This document shows, one piece after another, positions 47,778 to 64,000 of a stretch of DNA of 64,000 nucleotides (the stretch's first letter is position 1; every line of letters begins with the position of its first letter). This DNA comes from Adineta ricciae. Lineage: Eukaryota; Rotifera; Eurotatoria; Adinetida; Adinetidae. A program made the translations under genes and the position numbers. Where the stretch lies: NCBI GenBank assembly GCA_905250025.1, contig CAJNOJ010000283.1, forward strand, positions 62,001 through 126,000, written 5' to 3'. The notes beneath the pieces were generated by a model. The model searched no databases and was not told the DNA's origin. It saw only the letters and a program-made list of their open reading frames with translations.

Positions 47778-49906
47778 CATCGGTCAGCTTATTCTCTCTG
47801 AGAATTTCGTAGTGTTTTCGATGCAAAAGTGCCAGTTATTTATTTCGAAGCGCGTCGACAAGTGCACACCATAACACTGTGATGTTTCTTGCTATTTTTA
47901 CCCGTGCCGAAAAGAACAAGTAATGGAAATATCTGCAGCATTTCTTGAGTAAACAATTGAAATTCAATGAAAAAGTTTTAATAGAATTGTCCGTTTGTAT
48001 GTTTTTCTAATGAAGAAGAATAATAGTGTTCGAAAGGTAATTTATGAATTAAATATTATATTTTAGATAAAGAACAAGAGAAAAAACGAAGCAATGAAGT
48101 GTCGGGTACGATTTATTTACAAAAAAAAGAGAGAAAAGTAAATAAACTTACTTCATACAATTTAAATAGAAAAGAAATTTTCGCCCATTTGCAACACTTG
48201 TTCAAACAGTTGCTTTGACCTCTTCTATAGAGATAAGATAATTGACGAAACTCTTACGCGAATTCAAACGTACACTAGTAAATGCATCAGTACGAAACAT
48301 TCTCAGATTTTTTTGTCTGTATAGATTGTGTCATGATGATTGAACATGCTGTTAATTGAAAGAAATTTAGAAACATCAGTATTCAATTTTGATTAAACAG
48401 CTCCAAACATACTTGCATCTCGTTATGACCACGATCTTGACTATCTACTTGCCATTTAGAATTCTTGTGGCTAGCAATTACGATTGAATTAATAAATGAC
48501 TGACGAACTATTTTTCCGCTTGAATTTGTATATTTCTAATATGACGTTTTACCATGGTTGATAAAGTCGGTGTACTTAATATAAACCCATATACATGTGT
48601 ATTAACGCATTTGTTCTCATAATAAATATAAAAACTACCAAATCTAAGTATCATCCGTCTCTTGAAAAGAAGTGGATTTGTAGGTTAAATGTACTTTCCA
48701 ATAATCAGTGTGTACTATAAACTTTGGCGTGTGGGTACAAACTGATTAAGTTATTCTCTTTTATAAATCACAATAATCAATTGGGTTGAGACAAATAATT
48801 TATATGAATCAGAATTGAATAGATTGTTTAATCACACTGCTGTAATAGAGGATGTGTTTGTTCATTTGATAACATGAGTGCGTTTCTTGTTCAAAGAAAT
48901 CTCGATAATAAGGAACATCTGTGTGATTCCGCCTCGATGGAATTAGACGAGCTTCCATAAATGAAACGTTGCGATCCATTTTCCTTCTGAATAGATTCAC
49001 TTGATAATTAGAGATAAAAAGAAAGAGTTAGTTAAAAAGAACACTAATTAGTAAGAAATAATGTCGACAGAAAGATCATAAGCAAATTAAATTCCAAATA
49101 CGTCAGTTGTTAATTCAAGCCAACAAATTCAAAAAACGTCATATCTCTCCTTTTTTAATCTTTTTTTTCTGACACCACGTCATTCCGCACTCATGTTTCT
49201 GATGTTCAGTTCAGCTTTCGCCTAGGTACCAACATTCACACAAGACTCGTACGCTTCGAACGTGCCACTTTCTGTTAGTCTCACGAAGTATGTACCATTG
49301 AACATTCACATCCTTCGTAAGAACAAAATATTACATTCGATACATTGTATGTCTTATTAGTGGGTGTGTGTCACCTAGTTTTCGTTATATATCATGCGCT
49401 AAGATTGGATATAGATATCATGAACTTCGCTAATAGACTTCCTTTCTTTGGAACAGTGTACCAGTTATTTATACTTGCATATTTCCTAATTTATAGAAGT
49501 AAATAAGGAAATGTTTTCTTCAGACATCTGATGAATGAAGAGATCATTGATAATTGAGAACTATTTTTTCCCCAGCTTGAGCTGTCAATAAAACGTGTAA
49601 AGCAACAGCTAGGTAGAATTGTTTTAAAAGAATGTGAACCCACGATATGATAAACTGTTTGACATTAGAAAGAAAACGTGCTGCGAATTTTACAAACTGT
49701 ATTAGCGTTGTTGCCAATCACTGAGCGGATCTATTGAATACTGGAGTATAGTTCATTTCACCTAATCTTTTAGAAAAATCTCATAAGCAGATTAATATAC
49801 TACGCATATTACTTGGTGTTAGAATTGATTACACAGTTGCTTACAGACTTGGTTTCGCGTAATCCAACTCAATAAAGTCTCTGCATTCTACTTGTTTAAG
49901 ATAAAA
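47778..49906. other. Divergent intergenic region, no gene seen
   Basis: 2.1 kb of AT-rich sequence. A minus-strand frame ending at 48809 has an internal ATG at 48978 and 55 codons but no recognisable similarity. It should hold the promoters of the ERICH3-ART gene and the GPCR. Confidence 0.55.
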
Positions 49907-50878
49907 ATGTTTGATGACACCGTTGTGCACACACCAACTCTCCATGTTATTCTAACTATTATATCACTCATCGCAACGATTATTGGCACAGCGATTTCTT
50001 TTATGATCTTAACTTGCACTTTGTTACGAAAAGAAACATTCACCAATGTTCGACTAATGTTATGTACGAATAATTATATTGCAGTATTTTTTGTTGGCAT
50101 TGTTGAAATCGTGCATCTCGTCATTGTTACTCAAAGTGATTTTGGCATTACTGTCATTAACATCGAAACCTTAGGATGTCGAATTCGAGCTTATATATTG
50201 TTTTCATGTCTGTCTGTTGTGTATCTGGCATGTGTATTGCAGGTAAGTTAAAAATTGAGCCATACTCTGACTATTTTGACGCATCCATCTATATAGGCGA
50301 TGTTTTGTCTTTTTCGTATTATTTATCCATCTGTTTTATGGGTCACCGAACCACGTATTTGTCTAGGGATTATTCTATTGAGTTGGATCGTCTCATTTAC
50401 TTTAGTCAGTCCTCTGCTGATTTTACATGGTCAAAGACTAATTCCAGGCGAATATACTTGCCGCGTCCCGAAGGATGATTCGTTTAGCATTGCTTATTCA
50501 ACATTGATTGTCTATGGTATACCATTTAGTACTCTGGCGTATATTTATTTTCAAATCCATCGATTTCTACGAATTCAAGCAATGTCAACACTTATTGTCA
50601 GTGTACGAACACATCGAGATCGTCATCGATATGTTACTGTCTTTCGTCGTATTATTGTCACTGTTATGTTATTAGGTGCTTTTGGAATGCCAAATTCAGT
50701 GATGCTTATCATATTAGCTATAAAAGGCGAACTTATTTCATCATTCTACCGTATTCTTGATATGAGTTTTGCGGCATTGGTACTGACATTGAGTATTGCA
50801 CTTTTATATATTAATCCACATCTGAAGAGAAAAGTCAAATCGATTCAGCACCAACAACATAAGTCCAATAATCGATAA
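49907..50878 (+). CDS. Rhodopsin-like seven-helix receptor
   Basis: Two exons, 49907-50242 and 50297-50878, give 305 residues with seven hydrophobic segments (about residues 8-30, 44-65, 85-110, 128-150, 170-190, 222-245 and 255-278). Cysteines in CRIRAYILF and YTCRVP can form the usual disulphide between helix 3 and the second loop. The cytoplasmic end of helix 3, normally D/E-R-Y, reads CLFRIIYP, keeping Arg but not Asp and Tyr. Helix 7 ends YINPHLKRKV in place of NPxxY. This is a divergent peptide-type receptor of a kind strongly expanded in rotifers. The ligand is unknown. A splice acceptor (AG at 49899-49900) lies 6 bp before the ATG. Confidence 0.82.
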
Positions 50879-51169
50879 ATACGAATCAAGCTCATGTAAT
50901 TCGAAAACTGTTAATATGATGACAAGAGAAGTTTTTTACTTATGTATTATTGATTTTTTCATATAAAAATAATGAAAATACGATGACTTATTATCGCTAG
51001 TTTCATTTGTAAATATAAAACATTTTACCAGGTTGTTTTTTCGTAAAGAGTATTACATCCAATACACAGAGACGAACGTATCAGGTTGTCGTGCTTGAGC
51101 GTTCTTTTTCTTTTACTTCCATTGTGACACGTGTCATACTCGCTGTCTTGGTTTTTTCCATTTTGTCGT

Positions 51170-54100
51170 ATGGCGAACGCAAGTCAGCCACTTCCTACAG
51201 CTAACGTCGTATGGAATAATTTATTGGACGATATTGAACATCTCTTTCAATATCAAACAATTCGATATTCGAAATGGATGACTCTTTACACGTCTGATAG
51301 CATTCGAATTATAGGCGTATAAGAAAACGATCTCGTTTTTTTTCTATTTAGCCATATTTTTGATTATTGTACAAAAAGAACACAATTATCCGACAATCAA
51401 ATTTTATATCAACAATTTGAAGAATATCTTGAGAACTATCTAGAAAGGTTTTGTCAAGTAAATCTTTCTTTTGATTTTTATTTGAAATTTTTTAAGCATG
51501 GACTTCTATAGTCTGCCCTTCAATCACCAGAACTAAACTTTCTTGAATGCTACGTAAACCAGTGGCGAAGATACTGCCGTTCCAGTAAAATCTTGCATGG
51601 TATTTGTTCGTACTTTCATCGTTCTTATGTTCATCGAGAACGAAATAGCGGTAATGATCGTATTCAGGAGATCTACCCGGTACGTCATTAACGTCATTAG
51701 ATATATTCTTAGTATTTCACTTTAGTTAGCCATGCAAATGTGGCAAAACATTGCCTGTCGGACGTTTCATACTCATCTCGCATTTATTTGCTTGAATATG
51801 ATTCATGGTGAACGACAACATCAAGTTATCGATCGAGAACTTCTTCGAAGCGTTATTCAGACATATAGTAGATAGTGATCGAACAGAGTCGTCTTTAAAT
51901 TTCTTTCCGTGTTTATTTTAGTCTCATTTTATGTGGATGAAAGTCGAATTACATTGGATACGGATGAGAACCTATTAAATATCTATCAAGAATATTTCGA
52001 AGAACAGTTTCTACATGATACCATTGAATTTTATCGATCGGAAATAATGAAACATCTTCAAGAACAATCCATCCTCGAATATATTCTAAAGGTTACTAAC
52101 TAAAACATTCGTTCTTATACATAAAAGTAAATTTTTCTGACACATAACTTAGATTCCTCAATATATTAACGAAGAAGTTTACCGAGCAACGTTTTACTTA
52201 CATCCATCGACAATTGAAAAGCTAATCAAAAGTCTTGAACAAGTATTTATTTGCGATCAATTGACAATCATCTATTCCGAAGCCAAAATACTCGTACATA
52301 ATGAAGATATTTCCAGTAATGAAAACAAATTTGACTTCACAGTTGATATGATAGGCTTTCTATTCCAGATTTGAACCATTTATATCAGATAATCATGCGT
52401 GTAAAAACTACCAAAGTTGAATTAATAGAAATCGTAGAAACACATATTTATCAAACAGCAATCGAGACAATCCAACGAATTAGTCCATTATCTACCATCG
52501 TAAATTCTTCGATTCTAAATTATCAAATATCATTTTGCGGTTTGCTTAGGACTTACACGTTTACATTGAAACGATCCATAATCTCCATGACAAATATCTC
52601 GTATTTTGTCAGAAAGTATTTGATAATGATTCAGATCTTATTAATGTTTTCCATCGAGTAAATACTTTCATTTTTTTGCAGCAGTTTCTCTTATGTATAT
52701 ACTTAGACTTGTCGCAGATTTATTAATGATAATGTCATTGTTCGTGCAATGGGCAACACAACAAAAATGTCCGAGCATTTAGCGTATTACTGTGATAAAC
52801 TTCTGAGAAAAACGTTAGAATATTTTCCAATTAATTATTTATAATTTTCTTGTAAATTTAGAATGAAAAAGGAAACCAATGCGGAGAACATTTTTCCTCA
52901 AATTAAGGTATATGTTCTGTAACACTAATAATACTCATATTCCAAATATTTTTATAGACTTTGATATACTATATCTTTGATAAAGATATCTTTATAAAAC
53001 TGTATTCGAGACTTTTAGCTAAACGACTACTCAATCAGTCGAACGTGGGAATCGAACATGAAAAACTAATGGTTTCTTATATTAAAGTGAGTAATTTCAT
53101 GTCAATAGTATTTTTCAGTTTTCTTCGTACGTGAACGTTTAGGATACTTGTGGATATATGTGTACCCTTCGGATGATACAAATGTGTCGTGATATTGAAA
53201 CTAGTGTCAACGTTCTTTGTCAATATCATAAATATTGTCAAGAGAAACAATTTTCTACGAAAAGTTGAGTAATAGAAATGCAAATTGCTTTATAATTACC
53301 CGTTCTGTTTTAGTTAAGTTCAATGCTATGATACTGAAATCGGAATTTTGGTCATTTTCGAAAGCACACAATGTTATTCTTCCCTATGATTTCAATCATA
53401 TCATAGACTATTTTACCAACTTTTACAACTGTGTTTACAGTGGACGGAAGTTGATATGGTTTCATCAGCATTCGAAGGGTGAATTACAAGGATATTTTCA
53501 GAATAGGATGTACACATTTCAAGTAAAAATGAGTATAGCGAAATGATTCTCGTTTCTTGATGGAATATTCAGGTATCAGTCTATCAATTGATCATACTTT
53601 TACTATTTAACAATCTCTCGGAGTATTCCGTGAAAAGAATTCAAGAAGAAACACAAATTCAACTTGATACACTGCTACAAATTTTAAACGTATTATTCAG
53701 ATCAAAGATTTTAACATTGAAAAAGTCTGTTGATCAACAGGAATTGCATCTTGATGCTATCGTACAATTGCATGAAGATTACACTAAGTACACAGCAGTT
53801 TTTTACTAATAGATATTATTTATATGTGCGCAATTCTTCAGTGATAAACTTCGAGTGAGTTTAAACATTCCAGTAAAATCTGTCGAACAAAACGATGCAA
53901 AAGCTTTCCAAGAGGAGATTGACCATGATCGAACGATGATGATTCAAGTTTGTCTTACTAGAACGTTTATTTGGGAACAATTTGTTATGTTTAGGCTACG
54001 ATTGTACGAATAATGAAACAAAACGTGGCAATGGATGAAAATCTTTTGATACAGAAAGTCATAGAACAACTTACTTCGTATTCTAATGTTGATGTTTCTG

Positions 54101-54244
54101 TGATCAAGGTACGAGATGAGTTTTTAATATCTACTCTCGATTTGGTTTCTCTTGGATATTTAGAAATGCGTTAAGATTCTGATTGAAAAAGAATATCTTG
54201 AACAATACGCTGAACAAACCAATATTCTTCTTTATAAAGCTTAA
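51170..54244 (+). CDS. CUL1: Cullin-1 type ubiquitin ligase scaffold
   Basis: Seventeen exons: 51170-51291, 51352-51457, 51512-51679, 51726-51867, 51922-52091, 52153-52315, 52369-52499, 52550-52657, 52707-52813, 52862-52907, 52958-53086, 53143-53263, 53314-53522, 53573-53787, 53842-53947, 53995-54108, 54164-54244. They give 745 residues; human CUL1 has 776. Matches run the whole length: LYTHIFDYCT, the cullin-repeat helices, RLLAKRLLNQS, KLIWFHQHSKGEL (CUL1 has a tryptophan/leucine equivalent), and the neddylation site IVRIMK. The end is EYLEQYAEQTNILLYKA where CUL1 has YSYLA. Family role: core of SCF ligases, binding Skp1 at the N-terminus and Rbx1 at the C-terminus. Similarity to the CUL1 consensus is looser than for the neighbouring CYFIP, so it may be a diverged paralogue. 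Confidence 0.9.
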
Positions 54245-54601
54245 ATAACAATCGCTTTGTCTTTTTCAATTGATTTAATCTCACAGGAGTTTAAAAGTAT
54301 GAGCGATTCTTTAATATAATAAAACATTAGTACTTGATTGTATATAATCAAGAAACAGCAATGTTTGCCATTCTTTTTCATAGAAAAGACTATTCTATCA
54401 GGTCAACATTAATGTTTATTCCCTATATTGGTCAACCAACAGATGTCACTTCTCTTTTCTCTGCTAATAGAAATAAGACATTTTCTATTGAATTCTCAAA
54501 CATCCAATAAAATCCGCCCTATTTATTTTATTGTTGTCTTGTTGAACACGTGCGTGCTGACTGACTGACATATAGTCTTAAAATCGTTTGTCTTCAGCAA
54601 A

Positions 54602-59966
<5,365 letters not shown>

Positions 59967-60089
59967 TCTATCTTTATCCACTAATCTAATCATTTTTCCT
60001 GTATATACAAATATCGTTGTGTGTGGTGTGCTTTTCTCTCATTCTTTGTAATTCAAATTCGATCTAAATAAAAAAATAAATATCTATTC

Positions 60090-60102
60090 TATGTTCTTCT
60101 AG
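60090..60102 (+). other. Candidate spliced-leader acceptor before SLC25A51
   Basis: A pyrimidine-rich stretch ending TTCTTCTAG (AG at 60101-60102) lies 19 bp before the SLC25A51 ATG. Two AATAAA signals for the upstream CYFIP gene (60067-60072, 60075-60080) end only about 20 bp earlier, leaving no room for a promoter or a 5' exon between the genes. Confidence 0.45.
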
Positions 60103-60121
60103 ATGGTTGTCTTTTTCGATC

Positions 60122-61036
60122 ATGAGTTATGAAAAGGAACGATTTGTATCTTTTGTTCCTATGAATTCAAGGCGACAACCAATCTCAACAAAATTCAAAC
60201 TGCGTTCACCTGAGTATATTGCCGGCTTTCTTTCATCAGCTACCAATATTTTACTAACTTATCCAGTAAATAAATTAATTTTTCGTCAACAAATCTATCG
60301 CCTTAAAACAGTTGACGCATTTCAACAACTGAAGGATGAAGGTTTCCTTGTTCTCTACCGTGGTATGGCCTTACCATTAATACAAAAAACATTTTCTTTA
60401 AGTATTATGTTCGGTGCTAATGCACACTATCTACATATACTACAATCATTTTCAAAAACCGATCATTGGTATCATCAACCTATAGCGTCTGCTTTAGCTG
60501 GTGGCACCGAAGCTGTTCTAACGCCATTAGAACGAGCGCAAATTCTACTTCAAACACCAAAATATAATACAGTGCTTCGCAATGGTTTACATGCCTTTAT
60601 ATTGATGTATAAGCATTATGGTATTATAGAATATTATCGTGGTGTAACATTGATTCTGATTCGAAATAGTGTATCGAATATTATATTCTTTGCCAGTCGA
60701 AAGCCTGTGAAAAATTTGTTACCTTCAGCTTCAACCGACTTTCAGCATTCACTTTATGATTTTTTAAGTGGTGGCTTATTAGGTGCACTTCTGTCTACGT
60801 TTACATATCCGATAAATGTTTTAAAAAATATACAACAATCTGAACTGGGTGGTCGTCACGATCGTCCAATAAAAATTTTTCGTTTAGTCTATGAACAGCG
60901 TGGAAATTCATTTAAAGAATTTTATATTGGTGCCAAATGGAATTTCATACGTAGTCTCGTATCGTGGGGAATCATCAACAGTACCTATGAGTACTATTTG
61001 ACAGTATTCCAAAATACGATCAATGGTGATGACTGA
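60122..61036 (+). CDS. SLC25A51: Mitochondrial NAD+ carrier, SLC25A51 family
   Basis: A single coding exon of 304 residues with three mitochondrial-carrier repeats. The signature positions read YPVNKLIF, TPLERAQILL and YPINVLKN (PxD/ExxK/R family motif with the substitutions typical of this subfamily). Close matches to SLC25A51/52 include NKLIFRQQ, LYRGM, GTEAVLTPLERAQ, EYYRG, SGGLLGA and SWGIINSTYEY. Family role: imports NAD+ across the inner mitochondrial membrane. An ATG at 60103 opens a ten-codon upstream frame overlapping the true start; I chose 60122 because the protein is then full length. It starts 155 bp after CYFIP. Confidence 0.93.
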   Translation: MSYEKERFVSFVPMNSRRQPISTKFKLRSPEYIAGFLSSATNILLTYPVNKLIFRQQIYRLKTVDAFQQLKDEGFLVLYRGMALPLIQKTFSLSIMFGANAHYLHILQSFSKTDHWYHQPIASALAGGTEAVLTPLERAQILLQTPKYNTVLRNGLHAFILMYKHYGIIEYYRGVTLILIRNSVSNIIFFASRKPVKNLLPSASTDFQHSLYDFLSGGLLGALLSTFTYPINVLKNIQQSELGGRHDRPIKIFRLVYEQRGNSFKEFYIGAKWNFIRSLVSWGIINSTYEYYLTVFQNTINGDD

Positions 61037-61628
61037 TAGTGTTAACTGATCTGAGCCGAACATCTTGTCCACTGCCAGTGACCCTTGCATGAATAGTTTG
61101 CAAAATGAGATATGAGAGAAACGACAATCGGGTATATTTTTAGTTTACTTTTCTCAATGTGTTTTGCGACTCATCGATTTGTGTGTATAATCCCCGTGTT
61201 TTTTGTTCATGTCTGTTTATTTTCTTGTTGTGTGTACATAAAATATCGATGACGATTTTACAAGACTCGATAGTCAATGAATTGCATCTGTTAGTCTAAA
61301 ACTCTACCAAGAAAAAAAAAGATAAATAACAATGAATGAACAAAACCTAGCAAGACAACTTTGTTCTTCCAATTAAATCTCATCAATAGTTCGTTGAAAT
61401 GAAGTTTCAAGATAAATTTATGTTCTTAGTGTGGCATGATCAGTGAATAGCTAGCTTTACCTGCTTGTGCACGATTTGACCACATCGATTTGCGACATCT
61501 ACTTTCTTCGGTTTCTCATAACAACAGAGGTAAATGCTAAGTGACACGTTGCTTCAGCCCTATTCAGTATTTCATTCTGTGTCTGCCATCTTCACGTGCT
61601 TTACTTTCCAAAGAAAACAAAGTCAACC
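61037..61628. other. Intergenic region before DNAAF11
   Basis: No gene seen. About 80 bp before the DNAAF11 ATG, GTTGCT at 61548-61553 followed by TCAGCC resembles one and a half arms of the X-box seen at 41761, but the second arm is imperfect. Confidence 0.5.
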
Positions 61629-63666
61629 ATGGTGTTCAGTAAGTCATCGTTTATTTCACACCAATCTCAAACATCTGACTTACCCCGATTTTCTCAGTTA
61701 CCGAAAGTCTTATACGAAAACGAGCGGAACACAACGAGGGCGAGTTATCGACACTTGAAGAAGTGTCACTTCATCAACAAGATATTGAACGGTAAATCAT
61801 ATGACTATTTTACTTTGCAAACAACGTACACACCCTACTGCCTCTTTGCAGAATCGAACATTTAGACAAATGGTGTCGAGAATTACGTATTCTCTATTTA
61901 CAGAGCAATCTCATTTCCAAAATCGGTACGACTCATGAGACCAAATGCATATCATCGTTTGTATTCGTTTTCGACTTTGCATAGAAAATGTCGGTCGATT
62001 GAAAAAGCTCGAGTATCTCAACTTGGCGCTAAACAACATAGAATACATTGAAAATCTCTCAGGTAACTAATCATACCCAGACAGAATCGCTCAGTCATAA
62101 ACACTATTTCTAGGATGTGAATCATTGAATAAACTAGATTTAACATTGAACTTCATCGGAATATTGTCTTCTATTGAAAACCTTCGTGATAATATTCATC
62201 TAGCTGATCTGTGAGTGGAACTGGACTGTCTCCGAGTCGCTCAATGAAATGAAATGATATTTATATGTAGATATCTGACTGGTAATCCCTGTGTTGATCA
62301 CGAAGGTTATCGCGAGTATGTTATTGCTACATTACCACAACTTCGAGTGAGTTATTTCGTTTCGAAGTAGTTCATGAGGAGTGTAACGATAAGTGTTTAG
62401 AGATTAGATGGAAACGAAATCACGAAGACTGAACGAATTTTGGCATTACAGGTACATTGGCTTTGGAAAGTCGTTCGATTCTAGTACTGACCAGTGCTCG
62501 TTTTATACTTAGAAATATGATAGGATTTCGAAACAGATTGAAGAACTAGATCAAGCGTATGCAGAAAAACGAGTAAATCATTGTTTGGAAAACTTTCTTC
62601 TAAGTCTAATTTCTGTTTTTGCTCAAGAAAAGCCAAGTCGATGACTATGCACGTACGAAATCCGAACGAGATGCTGATGAAAAGTATTTTGAATGCTGAC
62701 CTAGCGATACAGAAGTCTTTGATGTTTGAATTTGTGTGTACAGCTTTTGGGAACGACGAACAGAATACACACCTGAATCACGTCTTGAAACACACGAATC
62801 TGTGAAAAAGAAACGTGAGCGTGAATCAAAAGAGTAATGTTTCAAACGAATCTAGATTCATTTCATTCACCTCCGTTCTATAGTACAAAAACTGAGTCAA
62901 AACCTGTTCGTCAATATATGGGTGACGATGGTCATCCACTCAATTGCAATGAACCAAAGTAGATCAGTATTCATTCGAGGAGATGTCCTTCATCAGCTCA
63001 TATTCTTAGAGTCGATTTCAAATTGTATGAAAGTGACGATGATCGAAATATCATCCTCGATGTTGCTGTCTTTCGTCATATGGACACGTCACTTGTTGAT
63101 ATTGATGTTCAACCTACCTATATTCGTGTTTCGATTAAGGGAAAAGTAAGTTTGCTTGGTGAAGTTAGTGTACTTTTTCCAAATACTTTTGTCACTATTC
63201 ATAGATTTTACAACTCGTCTTATCAGAAGAAGTAAACACAACACGTTCCATCGCTGAGCGATCCAAAACAACAGGACATCTAGTCATTACCATGCCCAAG
63301 GTAGAAATCACTGATCTATTCCATACTTTTCTCAAACTATTCTTTCCAGATCAATGTTAAAGAATCCAGAACAACAGTTGAGAGCAAATCTCGAACAACA
63401 GAAAACAAAAGTGAAGAGAACAAAAGGTATGGAAGTAGATTTTTTTCATACTCACATCGCAGCTCTCTTGTTTGCCTACACTCTATAGTTCAACTCCATC
63501 GAATTATCTTGAACTTGATTCTCGACCAGTGAAAAGTGTCGATTACACTCAGATTATTAGTCAAAACAAAAAGAATGCGCAATTGAAAACAAGAGCAATT
63601 CCACAAAAAGAACGAGAGAATTCTGCTAATTTTATTGATGATCCTGACGTGCCTCCACTGATCTAA
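61629..63666 (+). CDS. DNAAF11: Dynein axonemal assembly factor 11 (LRRC6, tilB)
   Basis: Fifteen exons: 61629-61638, 61698-61791, 61852-61925, 61985-62062, 62114-62210, 62271-62346, 62401-62451, 62513-62572, 62628-62683, 62744-62833, 62884-62958, 63010-63145, 63205-63300, 63350-63426, 63489-63666. They give 415 residues. The first exon is only 10 nt; the start [20 protein letters not shown] matches human MGWITEDLIRRNAEHN, which fixes it. Leucine-rich repeats follow ([37 protein letters not shown]), then [20 protein letters not shown], a shortened coiled-coil part, a CS domain ([32 protein letters not shown]) and the conserved end VPPLI. Human DNAAF11 has about 466 residues. Family role: cytoplasmic preassembly of axonemal dynein arms. 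Confidence 0.95.
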
Positions 63667-64000
63667 TCAGTCATCCAAATTGTTACTAATTTTTATCTAT
63701 AAAATTGCGAGTTAATATTAGTCTTTAAATCTTCACTTTTGAAATGTCGTCAGTTACGAGATTTTCGAATTTCAAAGAAATAAAAAGGAAAATATAGGGA
63801 AACAATGTCGGTATAGACACATGTTGATTTGATGTGGTCAATGTTGCGAATCTCTACAACGATGACCGAATATCGCGTGTATTCGCCCATCTCCTAATTC
63901 ATAAACCACTACCTTTATTTGTGCACGCACCCACAGATTCAAACTTCTCACCCTGAATGTATTAGGTACTTATTATCAGCGTATTATACAATTAATATGT
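63667..64000. other. Region after DNAAF11, no gene seen
   Basis: AT-rich sequence to the window edge, with an AATAAA at about 63778. Nothing else is supported. Confidence 0.6.

Noticed and set aside
48809..49000. Minus-strand frame with 55 codons after an ATG
   Set aside because: No similarity, no splice sites in phase and no supporting context.

Overview
The window is animal nuclear DNA, AT-rich, with compact genes split by many very short GT-AG introns (mostly 50-60 bp). I infer a bdelloid rotifer, with moderate confidence. The reasons are the intron style, the tight gene spacing, and two ADP-ribosyltransferase-like genes joined to TPR or leucine-rich repeats, a combination known to be common in bdelloids. 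I rebuilt exon chains by hand from splice sites and reading phase. Every multi-exon gene reported here closes in frame, except at its stated breaks or open ends.

Layout. 1-1644: a short cut-off minus-strand ORF, a 37-base gap and a 111-bp inverted repeat. 1.6-3.5 kb: cadherin-like receptor (+). 5.0-12.8 kb: liprin-alpha (-), with a possible second first exon. 14.7-16.8 kb: PNLDC1-type 3'-exonuclease (-). 18.2-22.95 kb: the front half of a USP9X deubiquitinase (+), which stops at a single N; a PIM-like kinase lacking its start follows to 24.1 kb. 24.1-27.4 kb: no gene seen. 27.4-28.7 kb: tyrosine phosphatase (-). 29.4-36.5 kb: SDF2 (-), TRAP-delta (+), ANAPC16 (+), POLR1F (+) and an LDL-receptor-like protein (+). 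37.0-41.5 kb: ART/leucine-rich-repeat protein (-), RBFOX-like RRM protein (-) and an orphan membrane protein (+). 41.8-47.8 kb: a ciliary neighbourhood with a CFAP68-like first exon and DRC2 (+), meeting tail to tail with an ERICH3-like gene that reads in frame into an ART/TPR protein (-). 49.9-63.7 kb: GPCR, cullin-1, CYFIP, SLC25A51 and DNAAF11, all +.

The genes fall into a few themes. SDF2 and TRAP-delta serve the ER and share a 334-bp divergent promoter. Cullin-1 and ANAPC16 belong to ubiquitin ligases, and USP9X removes ubiquitin. CYFIP (WAVE complex), liprin-alpha and the cadherin concern actin, synapses and adhesion. DRC2, DNAAF11, ERICH3 and the CFAP68-like fragment concern motile cilia. 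Several + strand genes have a splice acceptor just before the ATG and little room for a promoter, which fits the spliced-leader trans-splicing reported in bdelloids.

The most unusual item is the ERICH3-ART-TPR fusion (43554-47777). All three N positions coincide with breaks: two cut conserved genes and one abuts an inverted repeat, so these are probably assembly joins rather than biology.
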